Positions 9,248 through 19,120 of a stretch of 64,000 bases of DNA are shown here, piece after piece. Every line of letters starts with the position of its first letter. Positions within the stretch are counted from its first letter, which is position 1. The DNA comes from Prochlorococcus sp. AG-402-N10 (GTDB lineage Bacteria > Cyanobacteriota > Cyanobacteriia > PCC-6307 > Cyanobiaceae), in the NCBI GenBank assembly GCA_003216465.1, contig QCIU01000003.1, positions 62,001 to 126,000 on the forward strand, written 5' to 3'. The notes below the pieces were generated by a model, which was not told the origin of the DNA, did no database searches, and worked only from the letters and a program-made list of their open reading frames with translations. Position numbers and translations under genes: made by a program.

Positions 9248-11104
9248 TCAAATATAATTCGCAACTTTTACATCTGAGCGATTAAGTAGATCCTGAATAT
9301 CTTCGGTATCTATTGTTTCTTTCTCAATTAACATTGATGCCATTTCATCAAGAATGCTTCTGTTATCAGAGAGTACTTTAGTCGCTCTTTTGTATGCAGT
9401 GTCAACAAGCTCCGATACTTCTACATCGATTGTTGCTGCAGTGTCTTCAGAGAAATCTCTGGTAGCACTCATATCTCTTCCTAGAAACATTCCTCCCTGT
9501 GATTGGCCTAAAGCTACTGGTCCAATTTTGTCACTCATTCCAAATTTAGTAATCATTTGTCTTGCAACATTAGCAACTTGCTGTAAATCATTTGAAGCAC
9601 CAGTAGTCACTTCTTCTTCTCCATAAACAATTTCTTCTGCAACTCTTCCACCAAGAGCTACAGCCATTTGGTTTTGTAGGTATGAACGAGAGTAAAGACC
9701 AGACTCCATTCTTTCTTCGCTAGGTGTGAAAAATGTTAAACCTCCTGCTTGGCCTCTTGGAATAATGGATACTTTCGCTACTGGATCATAATCTGGCATT
9801 AAGGCACCTACTAAAGCATGACCTGCCTCATGGTATGCAACAAGTTCCTTTTTTTTATCGCTTATAACTCTATCTTTCTTTTCAGGTCCTGCCATTACTC
9901 TTTCAATAGCATCTCCTACTTCATCATTACTTACTTTATCAAGGTCTTTTCTTGCTGCAAGGATAGCTGCTTCATTTAAAAGATTTGCTAAATCTGCACC
10001 TGTAAATCCAGGTGTTCTTCTAGCTACTTTATCAAGATCTACATCTTTTGAAAGAGTTTTATCTTTTGCATGAACGTTTAAAATTTGTAATCTTCCAGCA
10101 TAATCAGGTCGATCCACAGTTACTTGTCTATCAAATCTACCTGGCCTCATTAATGCTGAGTCTAAAACATCCGGTCTGTTGGTTGCTGCAACAATAATAA
10201 TACCTGAATTACCTTCAAAACCATCCATTTCAGTTAAAAGTTGGTTTAAAGTCTGCTCTCTTTCATCATTTCCTCCTCCCATTCCTGCACCTCTTTGTCT
10301 TCCAACTGCATCTATTTCATCAATAAAAACAATACAAGGAGCATTTTTCTTTGCTTGTTCGAACAAATCTCTAACTCTACTTGCACCAACCCCAACAAAC
10401 ATTTCAACAAATTCTGAACCAGATATGGAGAAAAATGGTACGCCTGCTTCTCCTGCAACTGCCTTTGCTAAAAGAGTTTTTCCTGTGCCTGGAGGCCCAA
10501 CTAAAAGTACCCCTTTTGGGATTTTAGCTCCAACTGCTGTAAATCTATCTGGACTTTTGAGAAAATCAACAACTTCAGTTAACTCCAATTTTGCTCCCTC
10601 AACTCCAGCAACATCAGAAAAGGTTACCTGAGTAGATGGCTCCATTTGGAGTCTAGCTTTACTTTTTCCAAAACTCATCGCAGGATTACCACCACCACCA
10701 CCATTTCCACTTTGAGACCTTCTAAATAAGAAGAATAGACCTCCAATTAATAAAACAGGGAATATTAGACTGCTTACCGCTTGTTGCCAAGGATTAGCTA
10801 ATTTTGTAGGAGTTACAGCTATATCTACATCATTCTCTGTAAGGATTTTAAGTAGATCTTTATCTGGAGCTAAGTTAACTTCAGATCTACTTCCATCATT
10901 TTCTACTACTTGTGCAGTCCCACTATCTGGGGATATTAAAACCCTGCTAATTTCTTTATCTTGAACAGCTTCAATAAAATCGCTATATCTTAAAGTTTTT
11001 GTTGCATTCTCAGTACTTGGTTTATCAAAAACAGATGTACCTATAAAAATGATTGTAATTACTGCTAGAACGTAAAGTCCTACGTTTCTCCAACGTTTGT
11101 TCAC
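9248..11104 (-). CDS. ftsH: ATP-dependent zinc metalloprotease FtsH
   Basis: This membrane-bound AAA+ protease degrades photodamaged D1 and other thylakoid proteins. The 618 residues contain a first membrane helix at about 8-26, a lumenal segment, a second helix at about 110-128, Walker A GPPGTGKT near 203, Walker [12 protein letters not shown] near 262, the second region of homology, and the zinc site HEAGH near 424. The C-terminus is regular. It is the closest gene on the minus strand to the psbA pair, and its product acts in D1 turnover. It lies 48 bp downstream of sat. Confidence 0.98.
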   Translation of the reverse strand: MNKRWRNVGLYVLAVITIIFIGTSVFDKPSTENATKTLRYSDFIEAVQDKEISRVLISPDSGTAQVVENDGSRSEVNLAPDKDLLKILTENDVDIAVTPTKLANPWQQAVSSLIFPVLLIGGLFFLFRRSQSGNGGGGGNPAMSFGKSKARLQMEPSTQVTFSDVAGVEGAKLELTEVVDFLKSPDRFTAVGAKIPKGVLLVGPPGTGKTLLAKAVAGEAGVPFFSISGSEFVEMFVGVGASRVRDLFEQAKKNAPCIVFIDEIDAVGRQRGAGMGGGNDEREQTLNQLLTEMDGFEGNSGIIIVAATNRPDVLDSALMRPGRFDRQVTVDRPDYAGRLQILNVHAKDKTLSKDVDLDKVARRTPGFTGADLANLLNEAAILAARKDLDKVSNDEVGDAIERVMAGPEKKDRVISDKKKELVAYHEAGHALVGALMPDYDPVAKVSIIPRGQAGGLTFFTPSEERMESGLYSRSYLQNQMAVALGGRVAEEIVYGEEEVTTGASNDLQQVANVARQMITKFGMSDKIGPVALGQSQGGMFLGRDMSATRDFSEDTAATIDVEVSELVDTAYKRATKVLSDNRSILDEMASMLIEKETIDTEDIQDLLNRSDVKVANYI

Positions 11105-11151
11105 GATAAAAAAGTTTTGATTAAATACATAATACTAATAATAAAACAATA

Positions 11152-12327
11152 TTAAGACCTTCTTAGAACATCCACTACACTTTTAAAAGCAAACCATTCA
11201 GGTATAGGATCTCCATTTCTTAATTTTTTTCTAAATTCTGTGCCGCTTAGTTTCATTATTTCATAATTATTTTCATTTGCTTTTTCAGCAGTTATGTAAC
11301 CTTCTTCTTTTGTATAGACTAGATTTTTAGAAGGCACAGTTTGCATCATTAGTTCTTCTGCACATTCATTCGCGAAGTTCTGAGCATCATAAGGTCCATA
11401 AAAGTCTATACCAGTCGATGAAGATTTACATCCAGCCATATCTCTGCCAATGATAAAATGAGTACATCCATAATTCCTTCTAATTATCATATGTTGCAAA
11501 GCTTCTCTAGGTCCTGCCATATGCATTGAGTATGGTAAAAAAGCCCACTTTATTTTTTTATTAGAGAGCTCTTCTTCTAATTTTTTATAGGTCAAATATC
11601 GAACTTTCCCTGGGATATCGTCTAGTTGTGTTGGCCCACATGTTGGATGAACCAAAACAACTGAATCAGAGGAAACATTATCGGATTTTAAGGCGTTAGT
11701 AAATAATTCATAATGAGCTCTATGAATAGGATTTCTGCATTGAAAGGCAACTACATCAAAATTAGCTGGTAATAAATCTCGAACTTCTTTTGGGGTTTTA
11801 CAAGGAAAATCTCGATTAGGTAGCTCAAATCCATATATTTTTCCTCCAATATAGAATCGTCCTCTTTCATTGAAAATCATCCTTACTGCAGGATGATCCA
11901 TGGAATTAGTTCCATAACAAAATTCTGCTTCTAAGGATTTATCGGGCTCCCACTTTGAATTTACTTCCAAAACTGCTAATTTTTGTTTTTTATAAGTGAG
12001 TAAGATTTTTTCACCTTCCTTTATGTTTATATCATTGGTATCAAAAACAATTGGCAATCCAAAAAGTAAACCTTTTGTATCTCGATGATTTGTAATTACT
12101 GATGTATATTCTTCTCTATTCATAAAGCCCTCTAAAGGAGAGAATCCTCCAACCATCAAAAGCTCAACATCACATGCATTTCGCTCACTACATTCATACT
12201 CATAAGAAACTTTTGAAAGAAGCTTTGATTTAGAATCTTGATCCTTAATAATAAGTTCTTTCAGCTCTCCCCCATAAGGAGGTATGAGACCTTTTGAATC
12301 TCTTTTTAGTCCTTGTTTTGAATTCAT
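11152..12327 (-). CDS. sat: Sulfate adenylyltransferase (ATP sulfurylase)
   Basis: The enzyme makes adenylyl sulfate from ATP and sulfate, the first step of sulfate assimilation. The 391-residue protein has the PUA-like N-terminal domain and the catalytic domain with QCRNPIHRAH (the nucleotide-binding HxxH) and GRDMAGCK. It is the single-domain form without a fused APS kinase. It lies downstream of psbO, but a strong terminator separates the two, so sat and ftsH probably have separate transcription. Confidence 0.97.
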   Translation of the reverse strand: MNSKQGLKRDSKGLIPPYGGELKELIIKDQDSKSKLLSKVSYEYECSERNACDVELLMVGGFSPLEGFMNREEYTSVITNHRDTKGLLFGLPIVFDTNDINIKEGEKILLTYKKQKLAVLEVNSKWEPDKSLEAEFCYGTNSMDHPAVRMIFNERGRFYIGGKIYGFELPNRDFPCKTPKEVRDLLPANFDVVAFQCRNPIHRAHYELFTNALKSDNVSSDSVVLVHPTCGPTQLDDIPGKVRYLTYKKLEEELSNKKIKWAFLPYSMHMAGPREALQHMIIRRNYGCTHFIIGRDMAGCKSSSTGIDFYGPYDAQNFANECAEELMMQTVPSKNLVYTKEEGYITAEKANENNYEIMKLSGTEFRKKLRNGDPIPEWFAFKSVVDVLRRS

Positions 12328-12353
12328 TTTATAATTTTAATAAGATAAATTAA

Positions 12354-12380
12354 GAAAAAAAAAGAGGGTTTAAACCCTCT
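12354..12380 (-). terminator. psbO terminator
   Basis: A perfect 18-bp palindrome (AGAGGGTTT and its complement, 12363-12380) is followed on the minus strand by a run of T residues. It lies just after the psbO stop. T runs on the other side would also support termination in the plus direction. Confidence 0.88.
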
Positions 12381-12397
12381 CTCTTTTTTTTTTTTAA

Positions 12398-13192
12398 TTA
12401 AGCTTTTCTTCCGTAAAGCTCACCAATTATTTTTACATCAAGAGGTTCTTTTGAACCCATATCTGTATCAGAAGGTTGGATGGCTTCAAATGTACCTGCA
12501 AATTCATCAGTATCAGAATCTACATTCTTAATTGATAAAGTTACTACTCCAGTACCATTAACGTCAACTTTAATATTTTCTTTAGCAAGTTCCTCATCAT
12601 CTCCACCTAAGGCAACTAAACCTTGAGCGTATTCAACACCTGTATTTTTAGCTCTTGCTTTAGGATCTAAAAAATCTCCAGTTCTATAATTAGGTGTGAA
12701 TGTTGCACCATTAACTTCAGTACCTGGTTCAATGGATGACGGTAGATCAGCTGTTAAATCTTTTGCAGAAAATGCAAATGGCACCTCCAGTCCTCCAGGA
12801 GTTAGTACAGTAATTAATTGAAAATCAATTCCTCCCTTTTCTATAAATGTGCCTGAGTCTATATCTCCGTATACCTCTGTAACTGTAGTATTATTTCGTG
12901 GGCTAATAATTTTTGTTGCAACAAATTCAGCCTCTTTTCGTTTACTTCCTGGAACTTTTACATAAACCTCAGTTGGATGCATGCATATTCCCTTTAAGGA
13001 ATCTCCATTCCCCAAAGATATTGATCCTAATAGGGAGGAATCTAATGAAGGACAATCATTAGCTTTCCCTGTGTTAACAACATCTGTAAATTGGGCATTC
13101 CCTCTCTCTGAAAAAGCATAGGCTTTATCTGGGACAAAAGCAAAAGTTAAACAAAGTGAAATAACAAAAGCTAATAAAGAACGTATTCTCAT
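12398..13192 (-). CDS. psbO: Photosystem II manganese-stabilising protein PsbO
   Basis: PsbO is the lumenal extrinsic subunit that stabilises the manganese cluster of photosystem II. The 264-residue precursor begins with a signal peptide (basic MRIR, hydrophobic core, cleavage near AYA at about residue 26). The mature beta-barrel part contains two cysteines and the conserved segments GGIDFQLITVLTPGGLEVPF and PNYRTGDFLDPK. A 218-bp non-coding region lies upstream and probably holds its promoter. A strong terminator follows the stop. Confidence 0.98.
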   Translation of the reverse strand: MRIRSLLAFVISLCLTFAFVPDKAYAFSERGNAQFTDVVNTGKANDCPSLDSSLLGSISLGNGDSLKGICMHPTEVYVKVPGSKRKEAEFVATKIISPRNNTTVTEVYGDIDSGTFIEKGGIDFQLITVLTPGGLEVPFAFSAKDLTADLPSSIEPGTEVNGATFTPNYRTGDFLDPKARAKNTGVEYAQGLVALGGDDEELAKENIKVDVNGTGVVTLSIKNVDSDTDEFAGTFEAIQPSDTDMGSKEPLDVKIIGELYGRKA

Positions 13193-13410
13193 AATAAAAT
13201 TTCAATAAAGTTCTGTGACTGCTGGTAATGGTTTACCTTAAAATGTTCAGTACGGATATTACAAGGGAAAGAACTATAAAAGTTAGTTTTTTTAATCCTC
13301 GAAACAACTCGTAGTCTTTTTAATTTTTAAAAAACTTCAGTTATTTTATGCTATAAGAGAAAATTAAATGATTAAGATTACGAAAGAATACAAATATAAT
13401 TTTTTATCAA

Positions 13411-14670
13411 TTAGTTATTAGTTGAAATAATTTGGCTGATTAAATTATTAGCTAAATCAATTTTAGATGTTTTTTCTATAAAATATTCCATATCTTTTTT
13501 ATCAAAAAGCCAACCTTCATTTTCAGCATATGGACCAAAACCTTGGCCTTCAATATCTATTGGATTAGCAAATATCAGATCACAATTTTTAATCACTATT
13601 TTTTCTTTAATGATTTTTCGCGCACTACTAATGGATCCTGTAAAAGCACAAAATCCAACAAAAATTTGTTTCTGTTTTTTTCTTTTACTAAGATCTTTTA
13701 AAATATCAGGAACTAGTTCAAAATTATTATTTAAAAAACTTTCAAATTTATTTTTAGCAATCTTTTTTTTAGTATCTTTAGAGATTTTAAAATCAGATAC
13801 TGCGGCATTCATAATAAAATAATCACAATTAGAAATTTCTTTTTGTATTGCTTTACTTAAATCATCACTAGTTTCAATTTCATAACTTTGTATACCTTCA
13901 ATAATATTCATTTTAGTTTTTAGAGGCCCATGTATATATTTAACTTTTGCACCTCTAAATCTTGCTACTTGTGAAAGAAGTAATCCCATAATGCCCGAAC
14001 TTTTGTTGGTTATATTTCTCGCAGCATCAATTTTTTCACTAGTACAACCACCTGTAATTAAAAATTCTTTATTTTTTAAGTCTTTATAAAACGGCTTTTT
14101 ATTTTGTAAAAGTATAAAAGTTAAAGCCAATTGGATTAAATCATTAGGAGGCATTTTCCCTGCTCCAATTTCGTCGCAAGCTAAAATCCCCTCACTTGGA
14201 TTAAGCAATAAAACATTAGTGTAGTCTTCTAAAGATGAATAATTTTTTTGAACAGCCTTATTAAGCCACATTTTAGTATTCATGGCAGGAGCAACAACAA
14301 TAGGCTTAGTATTCGCAATTAATATACTCGCTATTAATCCTTCAGCATTACCTGTCACCCACTTTGAAAGAGTTGTTGCAGTCAATGGAGCCATTATTAA
14401 AACATCAGCCCAATCGCATAAATCTATATGAAGAGGTCTAGGTTGATTATAGGACCATTGGTCTTTATCTAATATGCAAGCATTTCTACTCAAAATAGAG
14501 AGTGAAACTGGTTGAACCAATTTCTCAGCATTTTTTGAAATTACGCATTTTATTTCATAATTATTCTTTACTAATTGACTCACTAGCAAAGGTATTCTTA
14601 CTGCAGCAATACTTCCAGTTACTAGTACAAGAAGCTTAACTTTTAATTCTTTTGATTTAGTTTTCATCAA
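13411..14670 (-). CDS. coaBC: Phosphopantothenoylcysteine decarboxylase / synthase CoaBC
   Basis: This bifunctional enzyme of coenzyme A synthesis joins cysteine to 4'-phosphopantothenate and decarboxylates the product. The N-terminal flavoprotein CoaC domain carries VTGSIAAVRIP and PAMNTKMW, a variant of the PxMNxxMW motif. The C-terminal CoaB domain carries ITGGCTSEKID, NKSSGIMG and NAAVSDFK. The length of 419 is normal. The start overlaps the end of the preceding DUF2555 gene by 14 bp, implying translational coupling. Confidence 0.96.
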   Translation of the reverse strand: MMKTKSKELKVKLLVLVTGSIAAVRIPLLVSQLVKNNYEIKCVISKNAEKLVQPVSLSILSRNACILDKDQWSYNQPRPLHIDLCDWADVLIMAPLTATTLSKWVTGNAEGLIASILIANTKPIVVAPAMNTKMWLNKAVQKNYSSLEDYTNVLLLNPSEGILACDEIGAGKMPPNDLIQLALTFILLQNKKPFYKDLKNKEFLITGGCTSEKIDAARNITNKSSGIMGLLLSQVARFRGAKVKYIHGPLKTKMNIIEGIQSYEIETSDDLSKAIQKEISNCDYFIMNAAVSDFKISKDTKKKIAKNKFESFLNNNFELVPDILKDLSKRKKQKQIFVGFCAFTGSISSARKIIKEKIVIKNCDLIFANPIDIEGQGFGPYAENEGWLFDKKDMEYFIEKTSKIDLANNLISQIISTNN

Positions 14671-14893
14671 AAGGTTCCTGATCTAAAAGATGAATAAAAT
14701 CTGAAGTTAATTCAGGTCTATTAATTGCTAAGGCCCTTAACAAATGCCAATCTTGTAATCCATCAAATGGGCTAGCATAATTATCATCTTCTAATCTTTT
14801 TGCTAGCTCAAGAGTCATTTCTTCATTAAAAGAGTTTACAACTTCCTCACTTATTTTGTTATGGGATGTAGATTTCACATTGATTAATTTCAA
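14657..14893 (-). CDS. DUF2555 family cyanobacterial protein
   Basis: This 78-residue acidic protein has no signal peptide or membrane segment. The region EMTLELAKRLEDDNYASPFDG followed by a DWHLLRALAINRP segment matches my recollection of the DUF2555 family, found only in cyanobacteria. The function is unknown. It overlaps the start of coaBC, so the two form an operon. Confidence 0.8.
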   Translation of the reverse strand: MKLINVKSTSHNKISEEVVNSFNEEMTLELAKRLEDDNYASPFDGLQDWHLLRALAINRPELTSDFIHLLDQEPFDEN

Positions 14894-15075
14894 TTCATTT
14901 TAATGATATAACCTCAAGCAATTAATATTCCATAAATATTAATTACTTACAAAATTTTAAAAATTTATCTAGAAATATAAAATTTATTTGTTTAATTATA
15001 ATTAAGTTAAAATACGCAAATTTTCAAATTCTCTTTAATAAAAATTCTTTAAAATAAGATTGTCCTAAATTTATC

Positions 15076-15270
15076 ATGTCACAAACTAAAAGAGAGCAAG
15101 TAGTAAGCCATTTACGCTATTTAAGGCAGGAATTAAGAGAAATGCATTTGGGCATACAAGATGATGGTCTATTCCCAGAGCCAGGAGAACTTAGAGGTGT
15201 TCTTGCGCAGATGGAGGCCCTACTTGAATTAATAGAAGGTACTCCTAAAGTAAAATCAAGTTCTGATTAG
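15076..15270 (+). CDS. Small conserved cyanobacterial protein, function unknown
   Basis: This 64-residue soluble protein is predicted to be mostly helical (REQVVSHLRYLRQELREMHLG, then LRGVLAQMEALLELIEG). No motif points to a function. It lies 27 bp upstream of a Ycf20-like gene on the same strand, and the pair looks like an operon. The codon pattern and the ATG 182 bp after a gene-free stretch support it as real. Confidence 0.72.
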   Translation: MSQTKREQVVSHLRYLRQELREMHLGIQDDGLFPEPGELRGVLAQMEALLELIEGTPKVKSSSD

Positions 15271-15297
15271 ATTCTTTCTAAAAATTTTCCATAAATA

Positions 15298-15639
15298 ATG
15301 GTTTTTAAACCTCAAAAAACTAAATTTCAACTATTAGTGATTGATAATTTAGAAAGATTAAGCCAGTGGGCGAGAAATCCATGGCGTAGATATTCTTTGG
15401 CTTTAACTATTGCTTTAACCGGATATTTTCTTGGAAGCTCACTTGGTATGATAAGTGCAGTAGTTGAATTAATGGATCCAGTAGGTGCTTTTTTATCAGT
15501 TTTGTTTATCGAAATCTTGATCCAATTTAGACGAAGATTTCGTCGTGATCTTAGGAAAAAGTTATTATTATTGTTAATAGATTCTTTTAGATTGGGATTA
15601 TTTTATGGTTTTTTTACTGAAAGTCTCAAATTACTTTAA
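15298..15639 (+). CDS. ycf20: Ycf20-like (DUF565) membrane protein
   Basis: This 113-residue protein has two hydrophobic segments (about residues 36-62 and 64-82) around a GSSLG turn, then a very basic [11 protein letters not shown] stretch and a hydrophobic C-terminus. This matches the DUF565/Ycf20 family of cyanobacteria and plastids. A plant relative has been linked to non-photochemical quenching; the role here is unknown. Its stop overlaps the pyrB stop from the opposite strand by four bases. Confidence 0.82.
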   Translation: MVFKPQKTKFQLLVIDNLERLSQWARNPWRRYSLALTIALTGYFLGSSLGMISAVVELMDPVGAFLSVLFIEILIQFRRRFRRDLRKKLLLLLIDSFRLGLFYGFFTESLKLL

Positions 15640-16658
15640 ATTTGTTTTTTAAATTTACTTAATAAATAAAGTAAAGCCATTCTGGTGGGTATTCCATTAG
15701 AAACCTGCTCATTTATTAAACAATTTGGATATTCATCAACTATTCTGCTACTAATTTCAATGCCACGATTAATAGGTCCAGGATGAAGGATAGGAATATC
15801 TTTACGATTAATTGATAGCATTTCTGGAGTCAAACAATAATTTTCACTATATGATCTAGTACTACTTAATAAATTCTCCATCATTCTTTCTTTTTGTAAT
15901 CTTAAAACAATTACTGCATCTGAATTTTTAATGGACTCTTCTAGTGATCTTGAAATTTTAATTGACCCTCTTGCTAAAATTGGATCTGGCATCTTATTTG
16001 TTGGAGCGCTGTTTACGAAATCAATAAACTCATCTGGAATAAGTGTTGGTGGTCCACATAAGATTACGTTTGCACCAAATGCAGTTAATGCCCAAAGATT
16101 TGATCTTGCAACTCTTGAATGAATTACATCACCAACTATCAAAATTGTCTTAGAATTTAAGATCTCTGGCTTCAATAATTTTGGAGAAAAGAATTTTATT
16201 AATGTATATAGATCTAATAAGCCTTGACTGGGATGGCTATGTAATCCATCTCCAGCATTTAATACTGAAGTTTTTGAATTAGATGCATCGAGTCTTTTAG
16301 AAATCTCAAAAGGAATATGACTAGAAGAATGTCTAATGATTAAAATATCAGCCCCCATCGCAGCGTATGTTAATGCAGTATCTAGGTGAGTTTCTCCTTT
16401 ACTTAAAGAACTTGAAGAAGGAGTAAAGCTTTGTACATCAGCAGAAAGTCTTTTGGCAGCTAGCTCAAAACTATTTCGTGTTCTAGTGCTAGCCTCAAAA
16501 AAGATTGATATTATTAAATTTCCTTGTAAAGCAGGTATTTTTTTTGTTCCAGTAGTATTAAGAGAATTAAATCTTTCAGTTAACTCAAGAACTGATTTAT
16601 AATCATCTTTTGAGAAATTCGAAAGTGTAAGGATGTGCTTATGAGGCCAATTTTCCAT
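15636..16658 (-). CDS. pyrB: Aspartate carbamoyltransferase catalytic subunit
   Basis: PyrB forms carbamoyl-aspartate, the committed step of pyrimidine synthesis. The 340 residues contain the carbamoyl phosphate motif [15 protein letters not shown], the [12 protein letters not shown] active-site stretch and the C-terminal HPGPINRG. The start ATG overlaps the TAA of the upstream glycosylase gene by one base (TAATG), so the two are translationally coupled. Its 3' end overlaps ycf20 tail to tail. Confidence 0.97.
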   Translation of the reverse strand: MENWPHKHILTLSNFSKDDYKSVLELTERFNSLNTTGTKKIPALQGNLIISIFFEASTRTRNSFELAAKRLSADVQSFTPSSSSLSKGETHLDTALTYAAMGADILIIRHSSSHIPFEISKRLDASNSKTSVLNAGDGLHSHPSQGLLDLYTLIKFFSPKLLKPEILNSKTILIVGDVIHSRVARSNLWALTAFGANVILCGPPTLIPDEFIDFVNSAPTNKMPDPILARGSIKISRSLEESIKNSDAVIVLRLQKERMMENLLSSTRSYSENYCLTPEMLSINRKDIPILHPGPINRGIEISSRIVDEYPNCLINEQVSNGIPTRMALLYLLSKFKKQI

Positions 16659-17272
16659 TATGTTTTTCGAGATAAATGAGTATTTAAATTTTTTAAAATA
16701 GGGTTTTTATCTCCTTTTTCCCTTTTACTAATACTTCTACTCCTTTTTAGATACCAACGCCATTTTATATTTTTTGCTTTAGATATGCCAATTCTTGTAG
16801 TTTGAACTAAATCTTTTTTGTCTAAATATGACTCTCTTTTGCTAATCCACAAAAAATTATTTTCAAGAATCTGCAGTGAATTAAACCTTTTATCTATTTT
16901 AAATGCCTTGGTAAGTAATCCAGGACCAGAAGCTTCTCTTTCATTTTTATTTGATATGAAAACAGCCCTTATTAGAACACCACTCGCAAAGTTTTCTTTA
17001 TCAGTAACAACGTTTAAGCAATGATGAATCCCATACGATTTGTAAATATAAAATCTTCCCGGTTCACCAAATAGAACTTTATTTGAAGGAGTCTGTTTAT
17101 TATGCCCATGACAAGCCTCTTCTTCTTGAGAATAAGCCTCAGTTTCAACTATTAATCCTTTTTTTAAGCCTTTTTCATTACTATTTCTTACAAGGAAACA
17201 TCCTATTAATTCAGGTGCGACAAGCTTAGAGTGTCGATAAAAAAAACTTTTTTTAAAGGATTGTTTATCTAT
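16658..17272 (-). CDS. mpg: Methylpurine-DNA glycosylase (AAG/MPG family), non-canonical start
   Basis: The reading frame is open from 17302 to the stop at 16658 and encodes an MPG-type base-excision glycosylase. It has [11 protein letters not shown], the catalytic glutamate in [38 protein letters not shown] and REASGPGLL. No ATG, GTG or TTG occurs in frame upstream of this domain. I place the start at an ATA (17272-17270) giving about 204 residues. An ATG at 17316-17314 is out of frame by one indel, so a frameshift is the alternative. The end is coupled to pyrB by TAATG. Confidence 0.8.
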   Translation of the reverse strand: MDKQSFKKSFFYRHSKLVAPELIGCFLVRNSNEKGLKKGLIVETEAYSQEEEACHGHNKQTPSNKVLFGEPGRFYIYKSYGIHHCLNVVTDKENFASGVLIRAVFISNKNEREASGPGLLTKAFKIDKRFNSLQILENNFLWISKRESYLDKKDLVQTTRIGISKAKNIKWRWYLKRSRSISKREKGDKNPILKNLNTHLSRKT

Positions 17273-17471
17273 TTTTAAATTTTTATCTAACTTTAGTTTT
17301 AGCTATGAAATACCATTAAGTCTAGTTTTTTAAGTAAATAAAATCGTCTAGTAATTAAGACTTCTAAAAATTGTTTAATTTATTCTGTTAAATTTTTTGA
17401 GAGATTAGGCAATTTTTAAAAAATCATTTAAGGTAATATAAGTACAGACTTTTTTCATAATTCAACAAAAT

Positions 17472-17765
17472 ATGGCAAAAATTACAAGTAATGAAGTAAA
17501 AAAAGTTGCTCAATTAGCAAGGCTTGAATTAAATGCGAGTGAGATTCAAAAACATGCAGAACAATTAGAAAAAATTTTGGATTATATAAAACAATTAGAA
17601 AAAATTGATACCAATAATATTCCTTGCACCACTAGAGCCATAGAAGTAGTAAATGTTTTAAGAAGAGATGAAAAGAAAAATAATGAAATTTCTGAGGAAC
17701 TATTAGATTTAGCACCTTCAAGAGAAAATAAATTTTTTAAAGTACCCAAAATCATTAATGAATAA
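17472..17765 (+). CDS. gatC: Glutamyl/aspartyl-tRNA amidotransferase subunit C
   Basis: GatC is the small linker subunit of the GatCAB amidotransferase, which converts mischarged Glu-tRNA-Gln to Gln-tRNA-Gln. The 97 residues show the family pattern VKKVAQLARLELNASEI, the LEKILDYIKQLEKIDT helix and the RAIEVVNVLRRDE belt, then the tail LAPSRENKFFKVPKI. It is alone here, and gatA and gatB are not nearby. Confidence 0.94.
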   Translation: MAKITSNEVKKVAQLARLELNASEIQKHAEQLEKILDYIKQLEKIDTNNIPCTTRAIEVVNVLRRDEKKNNEISEELLDLAPSRENKFFKVPKIINE

Positions 17766-17818
17766 AATAACTTAGTACTAATAACCTTTTTAATTTTTAT
17801 CTATAAGAATTTTTAAAT

Positions 17819-18754
17819 TTAATGTTTGGTTATAAATTTATCATTTTTTTCTAAGCTTCTTTTTGTTTCACCGTGATATCTTATTCCTATTATTAAATCA
17901 TAAATAAAATTGCAAGTATCTTCTTTTGTTTCAAAAATTCCAACTCTTTGAGGTGATCCTTTCATATCTAATAATGGTTTGGTCTTCTCATAAGCTATTT
18001 TGTATTCAAACCATGGAATTGAAGGCCAAAGGTGATGGATTAAATGATAATTTTGACCCATTATTAGAATATTCATAAATTTACTTGGATAAACTCTCGA
18101 GTTTAACCATTTATTTCTTGAACGGAATGGTCTATGGGGGAGATAATCAAAAAAGATTCCTAAAGTGACTCCAACCATTAATGCAGGACCAAACCATAAA
18201 TTATAAATTAAATTCATAAAGTCAAATTTTAAGCCAGCTAAAATGATTGTGATAAATATGGATCTTTCTATCCCCCACTGCAATAATTCGTATTTTCTCC
18301 ACAGCTTTCTTTGAAAGAAAAATACTTCATGATAAAAGAATCTTGGAGCAATAAGCCAAATTGGTCCAAAAGTACTTACAATATGATCAGGATCATTTTT
18401 AGGATCATTTACATGACTGTGATGTTGCAAGTGCACTCTAGTAAAAACTGGAAAACTGAAACCTAGTAGTATAGCTGATCCGTGACCCATGGCTTGGTTT
18501 ATCCAAGGCACAGGGTGGGCAGCTTTATGACAAGCATCATGTATAACAGTCCCTTCAATATGCAATGCAAGAAAAGCAGTAGCTACTAGTAGTGGTAAAG
18601 GCCAAACTCCCCTATACCATTGCCAAATACTAAGGAATGCTAGAAGATAACCCCCAAAGAATAATCCTAATGTTGGGTTCCAAAAACTCGGGGGATCAAT
18701 ATGATCTTTTATCTCTCTATGCCAATTAAATGTTTTAGAGAAATTAGTTTGAAT
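17819..18754 (-). CDS. crtR: Beta-carotene hydroxylase CrtR, probable ATT start
   Basis: CrtR hydroxylates beta-carotene to zeaxanthin, the main photoprotective carotenoid of Prochlorococcus. It belongs to the membrane di-iron fatty acid desaturase superfamily. The histidine boxes HDACHKAAH, HLQHHSHVND and the C-terminal LIHHLWPSIPW are all present. The conserved N-terminal region (NWHREIKDH, FWNPTLGLFFGGY) lies upstream of the first TTG and has no ATG, GTG or TTG of its own. The best start is an ATT at 18754-18752, giving 311 residues beginning M-QTNFSK if read as methionine. tRNA-Leu lies on the other strand upstream. Confidence 0.9.
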   Translation of the reverse strand: MQTNFSKTFNWHREIKDHIDPPSFWNPTLGLFFGGYLLAFLSIWQWYRGVWPLPLLVATAFLALHIEGTVIHDACHKAAHPVPWINQAMGHGSAILLGFSFPVFTRVHLQHHSHVNDPKNDPDHIVSTFGPIWLIAPRFFYHEVFFFQRKLWRKYELLQWGIERSIFITIILAGLKFDFMNLIYNLWFGPALMVGVTLGIFFDYLPHRPFRSRNKWLNSRVYPSKFMNILIMGQNYHLIHHLWPSIPWFEYKIAYEKTKPLLDMKGSPQRVGIFETKEDTCNFIYDLIIGIRYHGETKRSLEKNDKFITKH

Positions 18755-18956
18755 ATTTTTATTTTTACTAGTTAAGTTAAAAATTGTTTCCTTACATCTA
18801 AAGATAATATAACTAATAATTTATTGTTATTGTATAGCAGGATCAAATATTTTTTATTTTTCTAGAAGTCTCGTAACTGATATTATGTGTCAAATTAAGG
18901 ATCTTAAGTAAAATTTATTTTTCAAATTTACCTCGCTAAACTAAAATTTTATTTGT

Positions 18957-19038
18957 GCGGTCGTGGCGGAATTGGTAGACGCGCGAGTTTTAGGTACTCG
19001 TATCCTCGGGTGTGGGAGTTCAAGTCTCCCCGACCGCA
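18957..19038 (+). tRNA. trnL: tRNA-Leu (anticodon UAG)
   Basis: The 82-nt gene has a seven-pair acceptor stem (GCGGTCG with CGACCGC), a D-loop GGTAGAC, the anticodon loop TTTAGGT reading UAG, a long class II variable arm and a TTCAAGT T-loop. The CCA end is not encoded. Confidence 0.97.
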
Positions 19039-19120
19039 GTTCATGGAAAATCAATGTTAGGCAATTTAATTAGTTAATTATTTGCATTTTTACTATACTC
19101 AGAAAAAATAATGCAAAATT

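Noticed and set aside
10179-10631. 150-codon plus-strand ORF opposite ftsH
   Set aside because: It lies fully inside the conserved ftsH coding region on the other strand, shows no family motif and is a frame shadow.
17433-17445. Possible NtcA box upstream of gatC (GTAATATAAGTAC)
   Set aside because: The spacing between GTA and TAC is seven bases instead of eight, and no nitrogen link is expected.
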